This document shows positions 58,882-64,000 of a stretch of 64,000 bases of DNA, one piece after another (positions within the stretch are counted from its first letter, which is position 1; each line of letters opens with the position of its first letter). Position numbers and translations under genes: made by a program. The stretch is from an uncultured Caryophanales bacterium (GTDB lineage: Bacteria; Bacillota_I; Bacilli_A; RFN20; CAG-826): positions 558,001 to 622,000 of the forward strand of contig CAMJPB010000001.1 in the NCBI GenBank assembly GCA_946407815.1. The letters run 5' to 3'. The notes beneath the pieces are model-generated. The model ran no database searches and was not told where the DNA came from. It saw only the letters and a list, made by a program, of their open reading frames with translations.

Positions 58882-60316
58882 TAACTAATTCTCCAATCAT
58901 GGAGTAAGTGTGTGATTCAAGAATTTTAACTTTAACAATCTCACCTACAAGGCTAATTGGGCCCTTGAAGTGGACGAGTTTATTCTTCTCTGTATAACCT
59001 GAAAGCATGTCGGGATTTTTTTCTGAGATTCCTTCAACAAGAACATCATAAGTTTTTCCAACCATGTCTTCAGAATATTTCATAATGTCTTCTTCGAGAG
59101 CTTTCACCAATTCTTTGAAACGTTTGCTCTTTTCGCTAGCAGGAACGTTGTCCTTAATCTTAGCTGCAGGAGTATTGTTTCTTGGTGAATAAATAAACGT
59201 AAAAGCAGAATCATAATGGACTTCTCTGCAGAGCGAAACGGTATCTAAGAATTGCTCATATGATTCATTTGGGAAACCAACAATAATATCGGTTGTTAAA
59301 GCAACATTTGGAATCTTTGTTTTTATCTCTTTAGCTAAGGCTAAATATTGTTCTCTTGTGTATCTTCTACCCATTAAACGGAGGATCTCATCTGATCCAG
59401 ATTGAACAGGTAAATGAATGTATTTCATGATGTTGTCGTACTTGCCAATAACATCAATAATGTCTGATGTGAAATCCCAAGGATGTGAGGTTAAAAATCT
59501 AACTCTTGGAATACCGATTTTTGCGACTTCTTCAAGAAGCTTCGCAAATGTGGTCCCGTCGTTAAAATCTTTACCATAAGCATTAACGTTTTGACCTAAC
59601 AATGTGACTTCTTTATAGTGATTATCTTTAAGTTCTTGAACTTCGTTCAAAATATCTTCCATCTTTCTTGAACGCTCCTTGCCACGAGTGTAAGGAACGA
59701 TACAATAAGTACAGAATTTATCGCAACCATAAGAGATGTTAACGAATGCTTTAAATTTAGATTCTCTAACGCTTGGAAGATTTTCTACAATATCACCTGG
59801 AATTGATTTTACATCAACTAAACGAATATGCTTTGTAATCACTTCGTTAAGCATGTCTAAAAGTGATGTTAAATTATGGGTGCCAAAAATCAAATCAACG
59901 TGTTTGAATTTGTCGACTAAAAACTCGATAATGTGCTTTTGTTGAACCATGCAGCCACAGACCGCAATGAGCAAATCTTCTTTACGTCTTTTTAAGTGAA
60001 CTAGGTCACCAATTTTGCCATAAACTTTTTGCTCGGCGTTTTCTCTAACAGCACATGTATTTAGGATGATTAAATCGGCCTCATTTTCTGAAAATACCTG
60101 GGAAAAACCGGCTTTTTCGAGTAAACCAGCCATAACTTCCTCATCTCTATGATTGGCTTGGCAACCATAAGTATAGATGTAGAATTTTCTTCCTTTTGCG
60201 TACTCCGCTAAATGCTTTGGTACATCAAAATTTTCATACATAAAATCAAACGAGAGGTTTCTTCTTCTCTCGAGATTTGAATCTGGTAATGAGTTATAAA
60301 CACACTTCTTTGCCAT
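58874..60316 (-). CDS. miaB: tRNA-2-methylthio-N6-dimethylallyladenosine synthase
   Basis: 480 residues. Radical-SAM methylthiotransferase acting on i6A37 made by MiaA. N-terminal UPF0004 domain with cluster cysteines (YTYGCQANHRDEE; NTCAVRENAE; CGCMVQQ), radical-SAM CxxxCxxC (GCDKFCTYCIVPYTRG), then a TRAM domain ending in MIGELVNE. The N-terminal extension of about 45 residues fits the Firmicutes form (YmcB). Overlaps ymdB (TAATG) and ymcA. A weak quasi-palindrome copy at 60088-60119 codes AGFSQVFSEN without a length change. Confidence 0.95.
   Translation of the reverse strand: MAKKCVYNSLPDSNLERRRNLSFDFMYENFDVPKHLAEYAKGRKFYIYTYGCQANHRDEEVMAGLLEKAGFSQVFSENEADLIILNTCAVRENAEQKVYGKIGDLVHLKRRKEDLLIAVCGCMVQQKHIIEFLVDKFKHVDLIFGTHNLTSLLDMLNEVITKHIRLVDVKSIPGDIVENLPSVRESKFKAFVNISYGCDKFCTYCIVPYTRGKERSRKMEDILNEVQELKDNHYKEVTLLGQNVNAYGKDFNDGTTFAKLLEEVAKIGIPRVRFLTSHPWDFTSDIIDVIGKYDNIMKYIHLPVQSGSDEILRLMGRRYTREQYLALAKEIKTKIPNVALTTDIIVGFPNESYEQFLDTVSLCREVHYDSAFTFIYSPRNNTPAAKIKDNVPASEKSKRFKELVKALEEDIMKYSEDMVGKTYDVLVEGISEKNPDMLSGYTEKNKLVHFKGPISLVGEIVKVKILESHTYSMIGELVNE
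60088..60119 (-). repeat. Quasi-palindromic element inside miaB
   Basis: Plus strand GAAAATACCTGGGAAAAACC then GGCTTTTTCGAG; codes KAGFSQVFSEN. Diverged copy. Confidence 0.3.
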
Positions 60317-61104
60317 TATTTTTCTTCCAATACTTTAACAGTGATGATTTCACGTGCTTTATGTGTTAAATCGTCGAAATCTATGACCACGCCATTAAGT
60401 AGTCCTTGATCTTCATCATCGAAACCAAAACGGCCTTTTTCGCCAAACATAGTTACTCTCATGACGGAATCTTTTTCAAAACCTAAAACTCCGTTTGCAG
60501 CACCACACATCCCAACATCAGAAATAAATGCTGTGCCGTTCTTAAGAATTTTTGCATCGTTAGTTTGAACATGTGTGTGAGTTCCTAAAACTGCGCTCAC
60601 AAGCCCATCAAAGGCATAACCAAAACACATCTTCTCACCTGTCGCTTCTGCGTGGTAATCAACAATGTGAATTGAGTCTTCTGATTCTAAAGAATCAATT
60701 AATGATTTTAATGAGTAATATGGTGAAGAAACTTCTTCCTTCATAAAGGCTGTGCCTAAGATGTTTGTGACACGAATCTTAATGCCGTTTACTTCAAATA
60801 AACGTGATCCTTCTCCACCAATTCTTTGAGAAAGATTTAAAGGTCTAATTAAAGCATCTGCGTCTTCAATATAGGTAAGAAGAGAATCTTTAGACAAATA
60901 GTGATTACCTAAAGTAATGCAGTCAACTCCCATATCGAGAAGCTCATAGTAATGCTTTTCAATTAGACCTTTTCCATGTGTTGTGTTTTCGCCATTGGCA
61001 ATAATAAAATCAACTTGGTATTTTTTTACAAGCTTTTCTAAATTGTTTTTAACAGTGCGTCGGCCAACTTTACCGACAATATCTCCTAAAAATAAAACTT
61101 TCAT
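60316..61104 (-). CDS. ymdB: YmdB-family 2',3'-cyclic nucleotide phosphodiesterase
   Basis: 262 residues, the family length. Calcineurin-like fold with a two-metal site: FLGDIVGKVGRRTV (5-18), NGENTTHGKGL, LGNHYLSKD, DYHAEATGEK and GTHTHVQTND. YmdB hydrolyses 2',3'-cAMP and affects biofilm and motility choice in Bacillus. Directly downstream of rny as in B. subtilis. SD AAAGAG is moderate. Confidence 0.93.
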   Translation of the reverse strand: MKVLFLGDIVGKVGRRTVKNNLEKLVKKYQVDFIIANGENTTHGKGLIEKHYYELLDMGVDCITLGNHYLSKDSLLTYIEDADALIRPLNLSQRIGGEGSRLFEVNGIKIRVTNILGTAFMKEEVSSPYYSLKSLIDSLESEDSIHIVDYHAEATGEKMCFGYAFDGLVSAVLGTHTHVQTNDAKILKNGTAFISDVGMCGAANGVLGFEKDSVMRVTMFGEKGRFGFDDEDQGLLNGVVIDFDDLTHKAREIITVKVLEEK

Positions 61105-61111
61105 AGAGACT

Positions 61112-61148
61112 CTTTCTATCCGGAAATCTCCGGGAAATCGCGATTATT
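61112..61148 (-). repeat. Quasi-palindromic element between rny and ymdB
   Basis: Plus strand ATCCGGAAATCTCCGGGAAA then TCGCGATTATTTT; it includes the rny stop and lies just before the ymdB SD. GC-rich for this intergenic position. Confidence 0.4.
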
Positions 61149-62703
61149 TTGCTGTTTCAACAGCTCTATATTCACGAATAACAGATACCTTGATTTGACC
61201 AGGATAGGTCATCTCATTTTCAATCTTTTCACGAATGTCACGTGCCATCTTAAATGCGGCAAGATCATCAACTTTATCAGGGATTACCATGACACGAACT
61301 TCACGGCCTGATTGCATTGCGTAGCATTGATAAACACCATCGAATCCTTTACAAATGGTTTCGAGTTGTTCGATACGTTTGATGTAGTTTTCAAGTGTTT
61401 CACTACGTGCACCTGGTCTAGCAGCAGATAAAGTATCGGCAGCTTGAACAAGATATGCAATTAAACAGTTTTGTGGAACATCACCATGGTGAGATTCAAT
61501 TGAATTGATAACAACATCTGGTTCGCCAAACTTCTTAGCAAGTCTTGCGCCAAGTTCAACGTGGCTTCCGTCTTGTTCAAAGTCAACAGCTTTACCAATG
61601 TCGTGCAATAAACCTGCACGTTTAGCAAGATTTTGATCTAAGCCAAGCTCAGCGGCCATAATGCCTGCTAAGTAGGCCGTTTCAATTGAGTGATCAAGTG
61701 CGTTTTGTCCGTATGATGTACGATATTTCAATTTACCGATATAGGTAATAAGTTCCTTATTGATCTTTGGAAGACCAAGTTTAAAGGCAGCTTCTTCACC
61801 AGCTTTTTGAATATCAGCATCAACTTCTTCTTGAACCTTAGCAACAATTTCTTCAATTCTACCTGGTTGGATACGTCCATCTTTAATTAATAAGTCCAAA
61901 GACTTAGTAGCAACGTATCTTCTAATAGGATTGAAGCAGCTAACAGTGATAACTTCTGGTGTATCATCAATAATTAAGTCGACACCTAAAAGTTGTTCCA
62001 TTGTACGAATATTACGTCCTTCACGGCCAATAATTCTTCCTTTCATTTCATCTGATGGAAGAGGTACAACTGAAACGGCTCTTTCTTGAATTTCTTCTTG
62101 AGCGTATCTAGAAATAGCGATACCAAGCATTTCTTTTGCTTTTGATTCGGCTTCGCTTTTTGCTTCTTCTTCTTTGTTTTTCATGTAAGAAGCAATTTCT
62201 TTAGACATCTTGCTTTCGACTCTTTCAAAGATTTGGTCCCTAGCTTCCTTAACTGAAAGTTGACCAACTTTTTCAAGTTCAACTATGATTGAGTCAATTT
62301 TTTCTTGAAGAAGTTTTTCCTTCTTGTCACATTCTTGCAAACGTCTATTTAATTGATCGTTCTTTTGTTCAAGAGCATTTTCCTTTGTAAGTAAGTTTGC
62401 ATCTCTACGATCAATGTTTTGTTCACGTTGATTAAGTTTGTTTTCAAGATTTGCATATTCCTGTTTTCTTTCACGAATATCTTTTTCAGCTTCTTGTTTC
62501 ATTTCAATGACAGTTTGTTTGCCATCGATTTGTGCGTTTTTCTTAATTTGCTCTGCTCTAATTTCAGCATCGCGAATAATTTTTTCTGCTTTCTTGCTTG
62601 CCTCTTTGGCTTTCATGATTGGCAAAAACTTGAGTAAGAAAAAGCCAATAGCGAAACCCACGATTAAAGCAATAACAGCTATTAAAACGTCGATTACAGT
62701 CAT
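61144..62703 (-). CDS. rny: Ribonuclease Y
   Basis: 519 residues. N-terminal membrane helix (5-28), long coiled coil (about 35-205, Glu/Lys/Gln-rich), KH domain (VPLPSDEMKGRIIGREGRNIRTME, about 208-231) and HD domain with HD metal pair (GLLHDIGKAVD). It starts bulk mRNA decay at the membrane. Same length as B. subtilis RNase Y (520). The SD AGGAG is good. The 234-base upstream gap holds a palindrome and AT-rich promoter-like sequence. First gene of the chain ending at tcdA. Confidence 0.97.
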   Translation of the reverse strand: MTVIDVLIAVIALIVGFAIGFFLLKFLPIMKAKEASKKAEKIIRDAEIRAEQIKKNAQIDGKQTVIEMKQEAEKDIRERKQEYANLENKLNQREQNIDRRDANLLTKENALEQKNDQLNRRLQECDKKEKLLQEKIDSIIVELEKVGQLSVKEARDQIFERVESKMSKEIASYMKNKEEEAKSEAESKAKEMLGIAISRYAQEEIQERAVSVVPLPSDEMKGRIIGREGRNIRTMEQLLGVDLIIDDTPEVITVSCFNPIRRYVATKSLDLLIKDGRIQPGRIEEIVAKVQEEVDADIQKAGEEAAFKLGLPKINKELITYIGKLKYRTSYGQNALDHSIETAYLAGIMAAELGLDQNLAKRAGLLHDIGKAVDFEQDGSHVELGARLAKKFGEPDVVINSIESHHGDVPQNCLIAYLVQAADTLSAARPGARSETLENYIKRIEQLETICKGFDGVYQCYAMQSGREVRVMVIPDKVDDLAAFKMARDIREKIENEMTYPGQIKVSVIREYRAVETAK

Positions 62704-62813
62704 TTTTTGTTAACTCCTAACTATATAAATAAGGCCAATCTATATCTAAAGATATAATCAACCGATAAATGAGATTATTACCTAAAACTACGCTGGGGTA
62801 GATTAATTATATA

Positions 62814-62837
62814 TTTTCACGGTCAATGACCGAAAAT
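62814..62837. promoter_or_regulatory. Palindrome in the rny upstream region
   Basis: TTTTCACGGTCA-A-TGACCGAAAA on the plus strand, with arms CGGTCA/TGACCG, beside a TATAAT-like stretch of the minus strand. Could be an operator or a hairpin in the rny leader; nothing decides. Confidence 0.4.
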
Positions 62838-62937
62838 GTATTAATGGTAATAAGTACTTTGTCTAAAAAGTACAACATCATTATATAGAAGTTGCTTTAT
62901 AAATAAAACTGAAAATTTATTTTTAGGATTTAAGGAA

Positions 62938-63939
62938 CTATTCTTCGTTTTGGGCACTTAAACGATCGAGTATTTTCTTTTCAAGTTCATCAGAAATCTC
63001 TGGATGACCTTCCAAATAGGCCTTAGCATTTTCTTTGCCGTTGGCAATACGATTTCCATCATATTCATACCAGTTGCCACTCTTTTTAACAAGTTCAAAC
63101 TGGACGCCTAAATCAATAAGCTCGCCATATTTAGAAATGCCTTTTCCATAGATAATGTCCACCATGCACTGTTTATAAGGTGGAGCGACTTTGTTTTTAA
63201 CAATTTTGATTTTGACAGTGTTACCTTGGATGTTTGTTCCAGTTCCAATTGCTTCAGAACGTCTAATATCAATTCTGATTGATGCATAAAACTTTAATGC
63301 TTTGCCACCAGTAGTTGTTTCTGGATTTCCATACATAACACCGACTTTGTCTCTTAATTGATTAATGAAGATAACTGTACAGCTATGTGTGTTTAGAATA
63401 CCTGCGAGTTTTCTCATAGCCTTAGACATAAGTCTAGCTTGTAATCCAACAGTTGAATCAATCATTTCGCCTTCAAGCTCAGCTTGAGGAACTAATGCTG
63501 CAACTGAGTCAACGACGATTAAATCAAATGCTCCAGAGAAGGCAAGTTTCTCAACAATTTCAAGAGCTTGTTCGCCACAGTCTGGTTGCGAAAGAATTAA
63601 ATCGTCAATATTTACGCCCAAGTTTCTAGCATAAATTGGATCGATGGAGTGCTCTGCGTCAACAAACGCTGCTCTTCCACCTTTCTTTTGTGCTTCCGCG
63701 ATTGCGTGGAGTGCGAGAGTGGTCTTTCCACTGCTCTCAGGACCGTAAATTTCGATAATACGGCCGCGTGGGTAGCCACCTATACCAAGTGCCTGGTTAA
63801 GTAATAGGCTACCGGATGGGATAACATCTTCATTCACTTGAGGACGTTGTCCCAACTTCATGATGGAGCCTTTGCCAAAACTTTTCTCAATTTCAGATAA
63901 AACTTCATCAAGTTCGTTAGTGTTAGAATTTTTTTTCAT
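62938..63939 (-). CDS. recA: Recombinase A
   Basis: 333 residues. Walker [10 protein letters not shown] (66-74), [20 protein letters not shown] and the loop with [23 protein letters not shown] are all intact; RecA forms filaments on single-stranded DNA for recombination and repair. The C-terminus is shorter than in Bacillus. It precedes rny as in B. subtilis. Its leader has the unusual motif described at 63940-63993; no clear LexA/DinR box (CGAAC-N4-GTTCG) is seen in the 60 bases available. Confidence 0.97.
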   Translation of the reverse strand: MKKNSNTNELDEVLSEIEKSFGKGSIMKLGQRPQVNEDVIPSGSLLLNQALGIGGYPRGRIIEIYGPESSGKTTLALHAIAEAQKKGGRAAFVDAEHSIDPIYARNLGVNIDDLILSQPDCGEQALEIVEKLAFSGAFDLIVVDSVAALVPQAELEGEMIDSTVGLQARLMSKAMRKLAGILNTHSCTVIFINQLRDKVGVMYGNPETTTGGKALKFYASIRIDIRRSEAIGTGTNIQGNTVKIKIVKNKVAPPYKQCMVDIIYGKGISKYGELIDLGVQFELVKKSGNWYEYDGNRIANGKENAKAYLEGHPEISDELEKKILDRLSAQNEE

Positions 63940-63993
63940 AACTTTTCCCCCTATTACCTAATCCGGGTTTTTTGGCCAAATGTGCTAAAATTT
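63940..63993 (-). promoter_or_regulatory. Conserved 5' leader of recA (shared with the ABC exporter)
   Basis: Minus strand: AAATTTTAGC, 14 bases holding TTTGGCCAAA, AACCCG, G, ATTAGGTAATAGGGGGAA, then AAGTT and ATG. GGGGG is the SD; CCCG upstream can pair with it. Confidence 0.55.
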
Positions 63994-64000
63994 TTTAATT

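Noticed and set aside
3676-60119. In-gene quasi-palindrome copies as in-frame mobile insertions (Rickettsia-type palindromic elements)
   Set aside because: In RsmD, MiaB, the RluD-like protein and the ABC ATPase the encoded residues fall in normally aligned regions with no added length.
63940-63993. preQ1 or SAM-III (SMK) riboswitch before recA
   Set aside because: The leader lacks the A-rich tail pairing of preQ1-I and the conserved core of SMK; only a SD-pairing hairpin is visible.

Overview
The window looks like the chromosome of a low-GC, AT-rich Firmicute on the Bacilli/Erysipelotrichia/Mollicutes side, probably a host-associated lineage; no species can be named from the sequence. The reasons are Bacillus-type synteny (ylbF-rsmD-coaD; recA-rny-ymdB-miaB-ymcA-miaA), RNase J and RNase Y, the RpoE delta subunit, Spx, long-form HPF, an S-box (SAM-I) riboswitch before metK, CCA-encoded tRNAs, and lipoproteins with SxxC/SGC lipoboxes and Pro/Glu or Asn/Gly linkers. 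There is no IS element, prophage, CRISPR array or rRNA operon.

Layout. 1-10.8 kb: housekeeping genes (VanZ/YitT pair, coaD-rsmD-ylbF, def, RNase J-maf, spx, trpS, a HAD phosphatase, an RluD-type synthase) and two tRNA-Ser genes. 10.8-24.8 kb: an accessory surface locus, with a LytS-type histidine kinase and a response regulator beside five lipoproteins (an M6-type protease, two unknown proteins, a Big2/InlB-repeat protein, and a 1458-residue collagen-like/InlB-repeat protein). 25.0-31.5 kb: a glycan locus that encodes the three enzymes of UDP-L-FucNAc synthesis (CapE, CapF, CapG types) plus a flippase-like/GT4 fusion. Both CapE and CapG carry an N-terminal XRE helix-turn-helix domain, and this is the most unusual feature of the window. 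31.6-37.2 kb: two unknown genes, hpf, metK with its riboswitch, pduL, mgtE. 37.3-42.7 kb: tRNA-Leu, HAD, ispD, S1, pgi, a six-tRNA cluster and small genes. 42.8-50.1 kb: a nucleotidase lipoprotein, cysQ, nrnA, rpoE, argS, ispF, ychF, csp. 50.2-55.4 kb: paired MacB-like ABC exporters and a DUF951 protein. 55.4-63.9 kb: fhs, then a long overlapping operon (tcdA, miaA, ymcA, miaB, ymdB, rny) and recA.

How genes work together. RNase Y and two subunits of its Ric specificity complex (YmcA, YlbF) are here, as are RNase J and NrnA for RNA turnover. miaB, miaA and tcdA all act on tRNA position A37. ispD and ispF belong to the MEP isoprenoid route. CysQ and NrnA can both remove pAp. The CapE/F/G enzymes feed an amino-sugar glycan.

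Non-coding signals that run through the window: several genes appear leaderless (a -10 box six to eight bases before ATG); a GC-rich quasi-palindrome related to AAAATCCC-GG-ATTTCCCGG recurs about a dozen times, as terminators between genes and as sequence inside genes; a near-identical ~50-base 5' leader precedes both recA and an ABC exporter; and TATACGTATA-like candidate operators sit in or next to the promoters of yitT and of both HTH-fused sugar enzymes.
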